Assembly: GCA_015178975.1 (NCBI GenBank)
Contig: WHVD01000001.1
Span: 1,736,001 to 1,800,000, forward strand
Length of the DNA: 64,000 nucleotides
From: Hysterangium stoloniferum
Taxonomy: Eukaryota > Basidiomycota > Agaricomycetes > Hysterangiales > Hysterangiaceae
Direction of reading: 5' to 3'
The first letter of the stretch is position 1; every line of letters begins with the position of its first letter. A program made the translations under genes and the position numbers. The notes under the pieces were generated by a model. It did not search any database, had not been told where the DNA came from, and saw only the letters and a program-made list of their open reading frames with translations. This document shows positions 11,395-23,801 of this stretch, in pieces.

Positions 11395-11432
11395 GTCATA
11401 ACTGTGTTGCAACCCAACAGTCCCTGAGGATA
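11395..11432 (+). mobile_element. First ~38 bp of a D-type LTR
   Basis: TGTCATAACTGTGTTGCAAC and the following CCTGAGG match the first bases of the solo LTR at 50931-51671. The rest was displaced where the B-type LTR begins at 11433. A fossil remnant. Confidence 0.5.
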
Positions 11433-12132
11433 TGTTAGGGTATGTACATGGTGGGTTTCCAGAGAAACCCATGGGATATCTGGTAGGACTTGGCTTCAGC
11501 TTATAGGCTGTGCCCTCACGAAATTGTGTTGTCCAATTTCAGACAGGCAGATGGGAATCCTGGGGAGTCCGGGTGGGGTTCATGGGTCGAGGGGTTGTAG
11601 GTCGGAGGTTGTGGGTTGAGAGGTCGGGAGTTGAGATAAATAAGAGAGATAGATGTGTTGGAGCCTGTGGGCTCTGACTAGCACAAGCAGTGTAATTCAA
11701 GGAGGAGTTTAGAGTGGAAAATGTATTAGATAAAATGAGAATAGTAAACACCAAATTTGGTGTTAGGAATGGGACGGAACGGAGTGGAGTCTGAATCGTG
11801 ACAAATCATAAACCATAACGGGAAATGGAGCGGGAGTGGAGTCCAAATTGTGACAGGTCATTTGATTAAAACGGGAACAGGTCTCTGTTAGAGGGATGAT
11901 GGGCTTTCCGAGCAGGGTCCAGTGACTGACACATGGGATGAGGTTGGACATAGACAGGGACGGAGTCCAGTGGGTATTCCAATGACTGATACACGATGTA
12001 ACAAAGTCGAACGTGGACAAGTCTGATGTATGGAATCCGGCGGGAATTCCAGTAAACTGACAATTGGTGCGTATAGGGTGTGGGTGCGTATAAGTTAGTG
12101 CCTGGAGTCTGGTGGGAATTCCGGTCATAACA
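11433..12132 (-). mobile_element. B-type gypsy LTR (3' LTR position)
   Basis: 700 bp from TGTTAGGGTATG to ..CATAACA; read on the minus strand it starts TGTTATG and ends AACA. Directly beyond 12132 the plus strand reads GTACCCTCCCTTTA, which on the minus strand is a purine-rich tract of the kind that primes plus-strand DNA synthesis next to a 3' LTR. It therefore belongs to a minus-strand element whose interior lies to the right. The five bases outside it do not match those beyond 26548, so pairing with the LTR at 25015-26548 is an inference from type and order. A fossil. Confidence 0.7.
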
Positions 12133-13440
12133 GTACCCTCCCTTTATGCCGAAGTCCCAAAGAGGCTCTAGACCTCGATAAGGTTCTTGTCGGCTACGTG
12201 CATGTGTCAAAAGTCATGTCAGTTACACATATGTGTCAAAGAGTTATGTGATCTGGAAGGTAAGGTTCAGATGCAATGAGCCTATATAAAAATTTGAAAA
12301 AATGAAAATTTCTTCTTCTTTATTACCCCCATCTTTGACAAAATGGGTCCAAAGCCTATGCCAAGAAGACCTATGGCACCCACCACGCCCTCCATGGGCA
12401 CTCCATATCAGGTGCCACTCAGCATGGCTCAAATACTGGCACAGTGAGAGGAACAGCTGTTAGATTTAGTGACTCGGCACAGTAGTTACAAGTTGTGTAC
12501 CATTGTGGGTCCGTAGTGCGTGCTGGTGAAATTTGCATTCACTCGTTCATGTCTGTGTCTGTGTCTGAGCTCTCACACTTCTTGTGTCTCACATCCACCT
12601 CCCTTCTTCATTCTAACAACAGTGCCAACAATGTGAAGAGGCAGAAAAGGAGGTGAGGGAGGTCAAGGAGGCACTAGACAGGGAATCCCAGGTGGCATTG
12701 GCTGGGGAGGAAGAGGCTGAGAGGCAGAGGAAGAGAGATGAGGAGGAGGATGTGTGGGTGGCTGCGGAAAAAGCCTGGGCAGCTGCAGACAGGGCTGTGG
12801 TTGCCATGGGAAAGGTAAGTCCCAATGTTTCAACTTGTCGAGCTAACTGACTTGGTATTTTCAGTGCAAAGCAACAGAGGTGGAATCGGAGTCCGAGGGG
12901 AGCCAGAGAGCCCCCAAAAGGTAAGTCTCAGGTCCATGGGAAATCTGGGGAACTGACCATGATCAACAGAAGGAAAGGAAGGCGGCACCAGTCTGCCTAC
13001 TTCCAGTTGCAATGACCGGAACACTGAGGGTAATCAGAAGTCTGGGCAGGGACCGGGTTGCTACCAGTGTGTGCACCTCAAGGCGAGGTGCTCACTCATC
13101 CACGAGCAACCCACGGGGTCTGGGGCACAGGATGTTAGTGAGACAGATGGGATTTCTGAATTGGACGATGTTTTGGGGCGGATCGCTGAGGGCATTGAGG
13201 CCCAGAACGAGTTGCTCCGAAAAAGCAACAAAGTTCAAATTGTGGTGGCGAATGAACTCCATGGGCTCCACTTGGAATTTTGGAAGTTCCTAGTGGAGTT
13301 CGGTGGGTACATACATATATGAGGAGCCGCAAGCCGGGAGTTCTGAGGATGCCAGGTTGGATGAGGATGGGGTGCCCACAGAGGTAGTGGAGCTTCCTCA
13401 AGAGATGGCTGAGGTTGGGCAAAAGCATAGCCTCATAAAT
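12133..13440 (+). pseudogene. Antisense Zn-knuckle/coiled-coil gene carried in a gypsy element
   Basis: Between the purine tract of the B element and its integrase region, the plus strand (antisense to the retroelement) carries an intron-containing coding stretch. An ATG lies at 12342, an acidic and basic heptad-rich segment (EEAEKEVREVKEAL) at about 12625-12815, a good intron at 12816-12863 (GTAAGTCCC...TTTTCAG), a short exon, then a region with CYQCVHLKARC and RIAEGIEAQNELLRKSNK. Proteins with a short Cys cluster and this coiled-coil style are abundant in Agaricomycete genomes. A decayed version lies in the same place in a second element (about 15440-15740). I treat it as part of the fossil element; whether it was ever a working accessory gene is inference. 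Confidence 0.5.
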
Positions 13441-14165
13441 GTAGATTGAAGAATAAGATAAAAGTTTAATAATTTTTTGAAAGTAAAAGTAAAGCAGGAA
13501 AAAACATAAAAATCAAAGTCTGCGGGAAGTCCACTTAGGGACTTGAAAAACATGTCAGAACCTGTAAAAGCAAAGAGAGACATAGGGTGACAGGGAATAA
13601 TGAAAATGAGTCCAAACATAACATGGGTTCCATGGAGTGTGGTCAGAGAGACGATAGTGGTCCAGGTTTGAGTGGGTAAGCTGTGTGAAAGTCAGTAACG
13701 ATTTCCATGGCATTACCGAGTTCCGTGGCCAAAATCCATGAAGTCTCTTCATCAGTGCCCTTGTAACCTGCCTACTTGACCAAGTAAAGCAGTTTACAAG
13801 TGCATCAACACTTGTCAATGTTCGAACCTAAAATTTGTGAGATTTCACACTCGGGTTCTCTGTCAATAATGACCAGAGGAGGCGGAGATTGCACACAATC
13901 TGGGATAGTGTTAGCAGTACAAGGTTCTAACATAGAAACATGAAATACCGGGTGTACCGGGTGCATGCTATCCAGAAGCCATAGGGTCCAATAAACTGAA
14001 CCTACTTGTGCGATAATTTCAAATGGACCTAAATATTTTTCAGCAAGCTTTTTTGATGGATGGGTAGTCTGGAAGAATTGAGCTTTGACAAAAACACGAT
14101 CGCCAATTTTGAAGTTTGGTGGCAGAATCCGGTGTTTGTCTGCTGAATGTTGGTATTGCTCTTGG
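13440..14165 (-). mobile_element. Integrase-region fragment of the B gypsy element
   Basis: The last ~150 bp (about 14018-14165) are nearly identical to 19841-19988, the integrase C-terminal coding region of the large gypsy element, and in the same orientation. The remainder is consistent with the post-integrase part of the same polyprotein. It ends at 14165, where A-type LTR sequence starts. This fragment and 11433-13440 look like the downstream part of the element whose gag and pol lie at 19.8-25 kb. A broken fossil. Confidence 0.6.
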
Positions 14166-14174
14166 GTGGGTTTT

Positions 14175-15170
14175 CCAGGCCCCCGGACCCCGTCCTACAT
14201 GCTCCCGACCCTCTATATTGTATAGTAACAACCGGAGTTCCCACGGGAGCCCCCATGTCAACTTGTTTATGCCTGACTCTCTGTATGCACCCCACCTGTC
14301 TGCACCTAACCCTCTATGTCTCATACACCAGTCCTTGGACTCCACCGGACTCCGGACTCCACTCTATGTACACCCGACACTCTGTGTCTTATGTACCAGT
14401 CACCGGACTCCGACCGGACTCCTGGAACCCCCTCTAACAGAGCATAGAACCCCGCTCCTGTTATCTGTCTCTGCGTCTCACACACCAGTCATCAGAAAAC
14501 CCACCGGACTCCACCGGACCTCCTGCACATCAAGCCTGTCTATACCTGACACTATCCTGTGCACCAAGTCACCAGACTCCGACCGGACTTCCGGAACCCC
14601 TCTAACTGAGCCCCGCTCCAGTTATGGTTAAATGATCTGTCATGATTCGTTCTCCACTCCCGTTCCATTCCGTCCCTAATTCCCAGTTTAGTATTTACTT
14701 GTTTCGTTTTATGTTTAATAGTTCTGCCTCTCATTAATACCGGATTTGGTATTATTACATTTCACAGTCTATATAAGTCTGCTATATTCATGTACTTAGA
14801 ATCCAGTTTCAATCTCGAACTAGTTTTCCCCCAAACAAGTTTGATCCTTGAACAGTCTCTAGTCCTCTTGTCTGTCTGCACACTCGATTCCTGGAACTCC
14901 CACGGGAACTCCGGAATCTATATCTTCCTGTATGCATTCTGTCAGCTCGAAATATGGACACCTGAATGAGTGTACGAGGGCGCAGCATATAAGCTGAAGC
15001 CAAGTCCATCTCAGTTGTTCACCATATCTTTCTGGTAATTATTCTGATATCACCGTTCCTTGTACTAATAATCCCTGGAACTTTCCCGGGACCTATTGCC
15101 CGGGGACTCCGTGGGACTATTTCCCGGAAGCAAGTGTGTGTTCAGAATACTTACCGGAAACCTCCGCGGG
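14175..15170 (+). mobile_element. A-type gypsy LTR and leader, plus orientation
   Basis: 14175 to about 15070 is the inverted counterpart of the A LTR at 18880-19803 and lacks only the first ~30 bp. About 15071-15170 matches the reverse complement of 18741-18879, the leader next to that LTR. At about 15171 it is joined head-on to minus-oriented A LTR sequence. A fossil. Confidence 0.7.
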
Positions 15171-18100
15171 ACTGATAAGTCCGGTGGAGTCCAAGGACTG
15201 GTGTATGAGACATGGAGGGTTAGGTGCAGACAGGTGGGGTGCGTACAGAGAGTCAGGCATAAACAAGTTGACATGGGGGCTCCCGTGGGAACTCCGGTTT
15301 TTACTATACAATATAGAGGGTCGGGAGCATGTAGGATGGGGTCCGGGGGCCCGGAGGCCGGCGGGTTGTCCGGTTCCTGACAGTACCCTCCCCTTAAGGC
15401 CAAAGTCCCATAGAGGCCATAGGAACATGATACGTTTGTTGGTTACATGTATGTGTCAACGAGTTGTATGATCTGGAAGGGAAAATTTGACCAAGAGCAA
15501 GTGATGGTACAGACAGCTCTTGAAGACAGATAGTGGCGGAAGTAGAGACGGAGTCCAAAAGCAGGACAGAGAACCCACACAAAAGTGATGGGTCCACAGA
15601 AAGGTCTGGGAAACTGACCAAGTGACAGAAGCACAGAGTGCTAGCAGGAGTCTGGGCAGAGCCCAGGCTGTTGGCCATGTGCACACCTCAAAACAAGGTG
15701 CTCACTAGTGCGCAAACCCGTGGGAAAATAAATCCCGGGAAGCGGGATGGCACATGGAAAGGCCAGGGTCTTGGAGGAGATTGTAGACATACTGGATACT
15801 TGAAAGTAAGTTGAAACCTCTGAAAAAGGTCCAAAATCCAAAATGTCGAAAAATCCAGCAAGGGCTAAAAGTCCGGAAAAGTCCGGAACATAGTTTGGAA
15901 GATCTGAGGGGTCCGGGGGTTACGAGAGGTAGGAGACAGGTGATTAAAACATCCAGAGATGTCACAATGGACCGGGAGTTGCCCAAAGGCAAAGGGACAT
16001 GGCAGAGTGAGAGTGGTCAAAGGTCGCAGTGTCCACAGGCAGGGTAAGTGCCCAAGACATAAAAACCTGAAGGAACCAGATGTTGTGGAAAAGCCACAGG
16101 GGTTCCGAGGGCAGGTCAACCTTAAATCACAAGGAACAAACATGGGGAAAAGCCATGGATATTCCAATGGCAAGCAGGACTTGTCCAAAACTTTGAATGG
16201 TCTGTATCATGGGTTCCTGGATGAGAACCGGGAAATCAGGAGGTTCCGGGAACACAGTGGATGAGAACCAGGAAGTCCTAGGGTTCCGAGAATACATTGG
16301 TGACATCAAGAAGTTTGGATAGAACTGCAAATGGGCTGAAGGGTGTAGATCTGGGAGGTCCATGGGTTCTGGGATATATTATATGAGAACCGGGGACTCT
16401 GAGAATACCCTGGGTGAGACCCGGGAAGTCCGGGGGCTCCGGGAATGTGCTGGTGACGAAGAAGTCCTCAGCAGGATTGCCACAGAACTCGAGGAGTGAA
16501 CAACAACCCAAGAGCAAAGACAACTTGGAGGACAAGTCATCTAAGGGTCTGTAGAGTCCGAGAGTTCCATGGATAATGACCAGTTGGGGAAGTCCATGGG
16601 ACCCGAGGAAGTAATGCTCTTACAACAGGGAGCATAAAGGGGGTCGGGGTCCAGTGGAGTCTAGGTTACTACCACTGAGGTCCATGGATTCCGAGGAATA
16701 ACCCAAAAGGGTCATGATGGACAGGAGGCTGAAAGGATGGATACTTAACTCATCTGCCACTTAGTGGACTGAGAGTCGAGTGTGGTACAAAGAGCTAGAA
16801 AGGCAAAGAGAGACATAGGGTGACAGGGAATGATGAAGTGAGTCCAAAGGTGCAGAGTCCACGGATAGTGTGGCTAGAGAGAGGTTAGTGGGTAGAGAGG
16901 ATATGGGTTTCAACTTATGCAGGTTTACTATAGCATAGTCGTTACTCCAACATTTACAGGGGTCCACGGATAATGCATAATGCGGCTAGAGAGAGGTTAG
17001 TGGGTTTCAACTTATGCATGTAGGTTTACAATGGCATAGTCGTTACTCCCCTCTTTGGGATAGACGTCCCATCATCTAGACAAAATGTCGGGTTTTCCAT
17101 GGAGGCAGCTGGGTCGAAAACAGATGACTAAAAATTGAGTCAAAGGGTTGGTGCCAAAGGAGGTCAGGATTGCCAAAAGAAGGCTGTGGTGCCTGAAAAG
17201 GCCATGGATGCCTGAAAAGGCCTGAGGGTTGCCCGAAGGCCAAAAGAAAATGCCTGAAAGGCTGCATTAACTAATCTTGGCAAATGAAAACTCAACAAAT
17301 AGGTAGGATCCAAATAGTTTGGAAATCCCGGAAAGTCCGAAAATCCGAAGAATCTGAAAGGTCCAAGGGTTCCGAGGTTTCCGAAAAGTTCGGAAATATC
17401 CACGGAAACTGAAATCAAGTGAAAGAGTTGAAAGCCAAAAGAAAAGAGATGCCGAAAAGGTCAGAGATGCCCAGAAGGGCCATGGGTGCCGGAAAGGCCA
17501 TGGGTGCCTGAAAAGGCCAGGGGTGCCGAAAAGGCCATGGGTGCCAGTAGAGGATCACAAGGGCCATCGAGGCCACAGGTGCCGTTCGGGTCAGGGAAGT
17601 CTGAAAAGACCATGGGTGCCTAAAAAGGCCGAGGATGCCTAAAAAGGCCATGGAGGCCATGGAGGATCACAAGGGCTATCAAGACCACAAGTGCCAGAAA
17701 AGCCACGGAAGTCTGAAAAGACTCAGAGCAGACAAGACAAGTCAAATAAGAGGCATCGGGAATTCCGGAAAAGTTACTGCTCATTACCCAGAAATCAACA
17801 GATTTATAGCGGGTGAGACAGTGGTATCCTAGAAATAACCAAGCAACTTATCCAACACTGGTCAAGGTGACATCCAGATTTGTTCCACAAGGAAACAAAT
17901 AAAAGCTCCTCAGAGAAACTGAAAAGAGCCAGAAAATGTCCTGGAAGGGAACAGAAAGCCAGTCGCAGTTTGGAGTGTATCCAGGTTGCAAAAGACCGAC
18001 AGAAAATGTTGCATGAAATCTTCCTGACTCGGAATCCAATCTGCCGGGAAACCCGGAAAGTCCGGAGAGTCATTGTAGGAAAATACAGCAGGGCAGAGAG

Positions 18101-18740
18101 AGTCTGAAAGGTCGGGAAAAGGTCGGAGAATGAGTCGGAAAACAGAGACATGACAAGGAACATGCATGGGACAGACATGGACCAAAGGGTCAGTCGGAAA
18201 AGGGTCCAAACAAAAGTTCGGAAAAGTTCGGAAAGGTCCAGGAACCAGAAAAGGTCCGAGGACAAGGCAGATGGTGAGGGTAAGCAAGGCGATGTCGATT
18301 TGGAAATGTGAGCAATGGTTTTAGGAGGTATATCTGTAAAGAAAACCAAGCACTAGGTGACCAACACATTGCACACTTGAATCCATAGTATACCGTCAAG
18401 GTAACTGGCAGACAGAGCGCAAATCCAGAGGCCGGGGGAAATCCGACACTATGGTGACTAGTAGGGAAATAGCCTATCTAGAAAATCCGGAAGTAATCGG
18501 GAGTCAAGCAAACCAGGGGCAGGACAAAAGCAAGGATCGGGGCAGGGCACAAGAGTGAAGACACGATCAGCTTCAGCCATTGACTTATCTCTGCATCTGG
18601 AAGTCTGAACGAAGTCTGAAAACACAAGCAATTCTGTAAAAGAATAAGTAATGCGATGCCGATGTAGAACTGTGAACAAATGAATGTGGAATTTAAAACA
18701 TGGGGTCAGATAAGGTAAACGAGTGACAAGTTGTAGTTTC
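15171..18740 (-). mobile_element. Eroded A-type gypsy element interior
   Basis: 15171-15382 is the beginning (U3 side) of an A LTR on the minus strand. At 15383 it is followed by GTACCCTCCCCTTAA, the same purine-tract arrangement as at 12133. The interior keeps patches that match the large gypsy element in order: about 17035-17120 resembles 21060-21150 (RNase H/tether region), about 17460-17760 resembles 22600-22760 (Pro/Ala linker), and about 17760-17900 resembles 22745-22870 (protease region). About 15440-15740 keeps a remnant of the antisense gene described at 12133-13440. Heavy expansion of GGTGCC and AAAAGGCC words has blurred the rest. It is extensively broken, with many breaks, and old. 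Confidence 0.6.
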
Positions 18741-18879
18741 AATCTACTGTTAAGTTCCCGAACAAAGCTCCACGGATAGTCCCACGGAGGTTTCCGGTAA
18801 GTATTCCGAACACACACCTGCTTCCGGAAATAGTCCCACGGAGTCCCCGGGCAATAGGTCCCAGGAAAGTTCCAGGGGT

Positions 18880-19803
18880 TGTTAGTGCAAGGAACGGCGA
18901 TATCAGAATAATTACCAGAAAGATATGGTGAAACGACTGAGATGGACTTGGCTTCAGCTTATAGGCTGCACCCTCGTACACTCATTCGGGTGTCCATATT
19001 TCGAGCTGACAGAATGCATACAGGAAGATATAGATTCCGGAGTTCCCGTGGGAGTTCTGGGAATCGAGTGTGCAAACAGACAAGAGGACTAGAGACTGTT
19101 CAAGGATCAAACTTGTTTGGGGGAAAACTAGTTCGAGATTGAAACTGGATTCTATGTACATGAATATAGCAGACTTATATAGACTGCGAAATGTAATAAT
19201 ACCAAATCCGGTATTAATGAGAGGCAGAACTATTAAACATAAAACGAAACAAGTAAATACTAAACTGGGAATTAGGGACAGAATGGAACGGGAGTGGAGA
19301 ACGAATCATGACAGATCATTTAACCATAACTGGAGCGGGGCTCAGTTAGAGGGGTTCCGGAAGTCCGGTCGGAGTCTGGTGACTTGGTGCACAGGATAGT
19401 GTCAGGTATAGACAGGCTTGATGTGCAGGAGGTCCGGTGGAGTCTGGTGGGTTTTCCGATGACTGGTGTGTGAGACGCAGAGACAGATTACAGGAGCGGG
19501 GTTCTATGCTCTGTTAGAGGGGTTCCAGGAGTCCGGTCGGAGTCCGGTGACTGGTACATAAGACACAGAGTGTCGGGTGTACATAGAGTGGAGTCCGGAG
19601 TCCGGTGGAGTCCGAGGACTGGTGTATGAGACATGGAGGGTTAGGTGCAGACAGGTGGGGTGCGTACAGAGAGTCAGGCATAAACAAGTTGACATGGGGG
19701 CTCCCGTGGGAACTACGGTTGTTACTATACAATATAGAGGGTCGGGAGCATGTAGGATGGGGTCCGGGGGCCTGGAGGCCGGCGGGTTGTCCAGTTCCTG
19801 ACA
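18880..19803 (-). mobile_element. A-type gypsy LTR (5' LTR position)
   Basis: 924 bp, TGTTAGTGC at the low end and CTGACA at the high end; on the minus strand it starts TGTCAGG and ends AACA. The leader of the eroded A element lies at 18741-18879. At 19804 it abuts an inverted copy of integrase sequence rather than a target duplication. A fossil. Confidence 0.75.
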
Positions 19804-19804
19804 C

Positions 19805-19896
19805 AGACTACCCATCCATCAAAAAAGCTTGCTGAAAAATAATTTCAAATGGACCTAAATATTTTTCAGCAAGCTTTTTTGATGGATGGGTAGTCT
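19805..19896. repeat. Perfect 36-bp inverted repeat (fold-back junction)
   Basis: 19805-19840 is the exact reverse complement of 19861-19896, with a 20-bp spacer at 19841-19860. The right arm is normal integrase coding sequence of the gypsy element; the left arm is an inverted extra copy joining it to the end of the A LTR. This is a rearrangement signature rather than a regulatory hairpin. Confidence 0.95.
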
Positions 19897-22800
19897 GGAA
19901 GAATTGAGCTTTGACAAAAACACGATCGCCAATTTTGAAGTTTGGTGGCAGAATCCGGTGTTTGTCTGCTGAATGTTGGTATTGCTCTTGGGCAGACATT
20001 ATTGCAGTCCAGAGTTCCTTGTGGAGCTCGTGGAGGTCTGTGGTGAACTCTTGAGCACGGGCAGAGGTGAGATTTTGTTCTGGATGTACTGTAATATTTG
20101 GATTATATCCTTTATTTGCAAAGAACAGGGAAATGCCAGTAGTGGCCGAGGGTGCATTGTTGTAAGCAAATTCTGCAAGTGGTAACAAGGATTTCCAATT
20201 GTCCTGTTGATAATTGGAATATATGTGGAGATATTGTTCCAATGTCTGATTGACACATTCAGTTTGTCTGTCACCTTCTGGGTGATGTCCGGACATGAAA
20301 TGTAGTTTCATGTCCAAGGATTTCCCGAGGGATCTAAAGAAGTGAGACATGAACTCTGATCCTTGGTCAGAAGTTATGTGGGATGGAACTCCATGCTTGG
20401 AAAATATGTGGATAATAAAAAGTTCTGCTAACTGCACAGACGTAATTGTATCATGTGTAGGGATGAATATACCTTGTTTTGAGAATCTGTCAACAACGAC
20501 TACAATGGCAGAAAAGCCTTTGGAATCCAGTAGGTTTTCAATGAAATCCATAGAAAGAGAATTCCACAGGTGTTCCAGTACCAGGAGTTGTTTCAAAAGG
20601 CTGTATGGCTTGTGTCACTGAGATTTCAAGCAGGGACAAGTAGTGCAAGATTTACAGTAGTGCTTAACGAATCCATGGAGTCTGGGCCAAGTATATTCTC
20701 TTCTTATTAATGATAGAGTTTTGTTGTACCCAAAATGTCCTGAGAGTGGGTGATCATGTTTGTACTGAAGGATCCTGAGGCAGAGGCTGTCAGAGTTCGG
20801 TACATAGATCCGATCGTCAAGTCTAATGAAACCATGTTGATCAAGAGACCACCGGGGTTGATTGGGGTCCACAGGATTGTCAAGGTGTGCTTTAGTTATC
20901 GGGTCTAGTGGAATTGCCGATAGAATATCTTGATGTAACTTCTCAATATCCATAATGATAATTCCACGGACAATGGGATTGATGAGGAAAGTTGTGTGGA
21001 CCGATGTGGTAAGTTGCTGATTTGTGAAAATAGGTTTCAGGTTGTGTGGATTTACCGTGGCATAGTCATTGCTCCCCTCTTTAGGATAGACGTCCCATCG
21101 TCTAGTTAAAGTGTCGGGTTTGCCGCTGAGATGGCCAGGTCGAAAACGGATAGTCATATTGAAAGCTGATAGGTATTCAGACCTGCGGGCCTGCTGGCGG
21201 GTCAAAGGTTTTGTGGTAGAAAAGTATTCCAGGTTTTTGTGATCTGTTACAATGTCAATCGGAGTTCCCGAGCCCTCCAAATAGTGTCACCACATTTTGA
21301 AAGCTGAAAAAATTGCCAGGAGTTCCTTATCATGAACATTGTAATTGAGCTCTGCTCCAGTAAAAGTCCGGGACAGAAAAGCCACAGGGTGGACTTCTCT
21401 GTCAGAGTCCTGGATAGACAGAATGGCTCCAAGTGCATAGTCCATGGCATCTGTTTCGACAATGAGCGGGAGGTCCAGTTTCCAATACGACAGAATAGGA
21501 GCTGAAGAAAAAGAATTTTTTAAAAGATTGAAAACTTTTTGACACTTATCGTTAAAATTCCACAGAGTATCCTTATGTGTAAGATGGGTAAGGGGAACTG
21601 TGATGTCGGAATATCCATGGATAAACTGTCTGTAAAAATTGGCAAAGCCGAGGAAGGATTGTATATCTTTAACTTTTCGGGGTTCAGGCCAATCTTTGAT
21701 GACTTGCACTTTAGTTTCATCCATGCAGAGTCCGTTGGGTCCCATTATGAAGCCTAGGTATTCCACGGAGTCTGTGTCAAAAGTACATTTTTTACCATTT
21801 GCAAATAAACCATGTTGTCTGAGTCTCCAGAGAACTTCACAGGCCTGTTTGTCGTGTTCCACAGGGTCCTCAGAGTAGATAAGAATGTCATCCAAGTAAA
21901 CAATGACACATACATTGAGCATGTCAGAGAAAATGTCATTGATAAAATGCTGAAAAACAGATGGAGCATTGGTGAGTCCAAAGGGCATCACCAACCACTC
22001 AAAGGCCCCATAGCAGGTTCTAAAAGTGGTTTTCCATTCGTTGCCTGTGGAGATCCAGACCAAGTGATAGGCATATTTGAGATCTATTTTGGTATAAATC
22101 CGGGCATTCCGTGAGGCATCAAGCAGATCAGATATAAGTGGAAGTGGATACTTATCCTTTTTGGTGACAGCATTGAGTCCTCTGAAATCAACACATAGTC
22201 TAAGGGATCCATCCTTTTTTCTGACAAACAGAACAGGTGCTCCAAAAGGAGACTTTGAGAGTCTGATAAAACCTATGGACAAATGTTCATCCAGGAAATC
22301 ATGGATTGCGGAAAGTTCTGTGGACGAGAGCAGGTAAATATGTCTTAGGGGTGGCTGGGCGCCTTCTTCGAGATCGATTTTTAAGTCATATTCTCTGTGG
22401 GGCGGAAGCCGGTCAGCTTTCCGCTTGCTAAAAACATCCGCAAAGTCATGATATTTCTCTAGGATGCCTTCTAGGTCAGCAGCTTGCTCAGATTTGGATA
22501 CTGGGGTTGAAAAATGACCAGTTGCTTCATCAATTTTTAGGTTGATAGTGAACACCTGGGACCCATCCATTTTAGTAGCCCCAATAAAAGCTGCAGCATT
22601 AATCAGAGAAATAGGTGGAGGTGCTGTGGGTTCTGGGGAAGCCATGGGTGCCATAGGGATCACAGGAGTCCTCGAGACTGCAGGTGCTGGGAAGGCCATG
22701 GGTGCTGTGGAGGCTGTGTCAGGCACAGTTTCCTCGGCTGCCACGGGAGTCCGGAATGTTATACTGTTAGCTATCCAGTCAATCAACAGATTGTAGCGGG

Positions 22801-23291
22801 TAAGCCAGTTGTGTCCTAGGACAACTGAGCAACTTGAGTCTAACTGGGTCACATAGAAAGTGACCAATTGAGATGTTCCACATGGGAAACAGATGGATAA
22901 ATCACAAGCTTGGGTGACAACTGAATTACTTGTGCCATCGAAGAGGTGGAGGCTGACGGGATTTATCAGATAAGTTGACAACAAATTTTTTGCATGAATT
23001 TTGTATCTAAAAAACAATCAGTCAAGCTGGAATCTATGTATAAGAGCTGAAAAATGAATTTCAGAATCATATTAGACATAAGTTTAATGAAAAATGAATC
23101 AGAATGCGAAAGAGTGGATGTATTGAGACGGGTAAACTCTTGAATGCATGGAGAGGCAACACAACCCACAACCCACACGGAGTCCATGGGGTTGCTCACT
23201 CTTTTTTCGAGTCGGAAGCCGGTTTGTCCTTTGATGGGGTTTCTGTGGAGGTCTTGGCTGTTCTCCCCTTTGCAGAGTTTGCTTTTCCCAG

Positions 23292-23801
23292 TGTGAGGAG
23301 TATGCTTTTACCACAGTTTCATTAGGGTAAAACACTCCTTTTATTTTATTTATATTTTACACATTCCATTCATATTTTTCTCTCTTTTATATTCTTTGAA
23401 TATTGCATCATTTCATTAGTTCGAAGCATTGTGTATACTTGTGGGTGCACTTGGCACCAAATAGAACTCAGACACACTTTTACCCAAGAACCACCACTAG
23501 TAAGACATAAACTAGGTCTACTACGAGTGGTGATCAGGGTAACGTGTCAGCTACCACATAGGTAGCAATATCTGAACTATCTAACACTTCTGGCCTCGAA
23601 CTGTAACAGTCGAGGCCTTCACTCGATCCATCACACTCTTTGACTACTGTGTCATCTCATGCTTTCTCTCTCACTTTCTCTCATATCACACTGAATAGGT
23701 CGATTCCTCCTCTTCTACTCATTTCTTCGTATATAGAACGGTCTGAACTTCTACTCATTTCTTCGTATATAGAACGGTCTGAACTTCTACCACTCTTCAC
23801 A
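23292..23801 (+). mobile_element. Solo copia-type LTR with 5-bp target duplication
   Basis: 510 bp from TGTGAGGAGTATGC to CTCTTCACA, flanked by exact copies of CCCAG (23287-23291 and 23802-23806). It lies inside the gypsy element near the gag-pol boundary and is oriented against it. Same family as the LTR at 7542-10272. The perfect target duplication shows a clean solo LTR left by LTR-LTR recombination. Near its 3' end a ~30-bp unit ending ATAGAACGG is tandemly duplicated. Confidence 0.88.

Noticed and set aside
14116-15471. Overlapping ORFs of 90-170 aa on both strands, also at 19504-19835
   Set aside because: They lie wholly within A-type LTRs, recur in each LTR copy on opposite strands, and have the low complexity of the LTR sequence.
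15640-18400. Many minus-strand Phe/Pro-rich ORFs (for example 17804-18349)
   Set aside because: They come from degenerate GGTCCGGAAAAG-type repeats in the eroded gypsy interior; no domain is visible.
22542-22796. Plus-strand ORF of 84 aa rich in Gly/Ala/Val
   Set aside because: It is the antisense shadow of the Pro/Ala-rich linker in the gypsy pol region.
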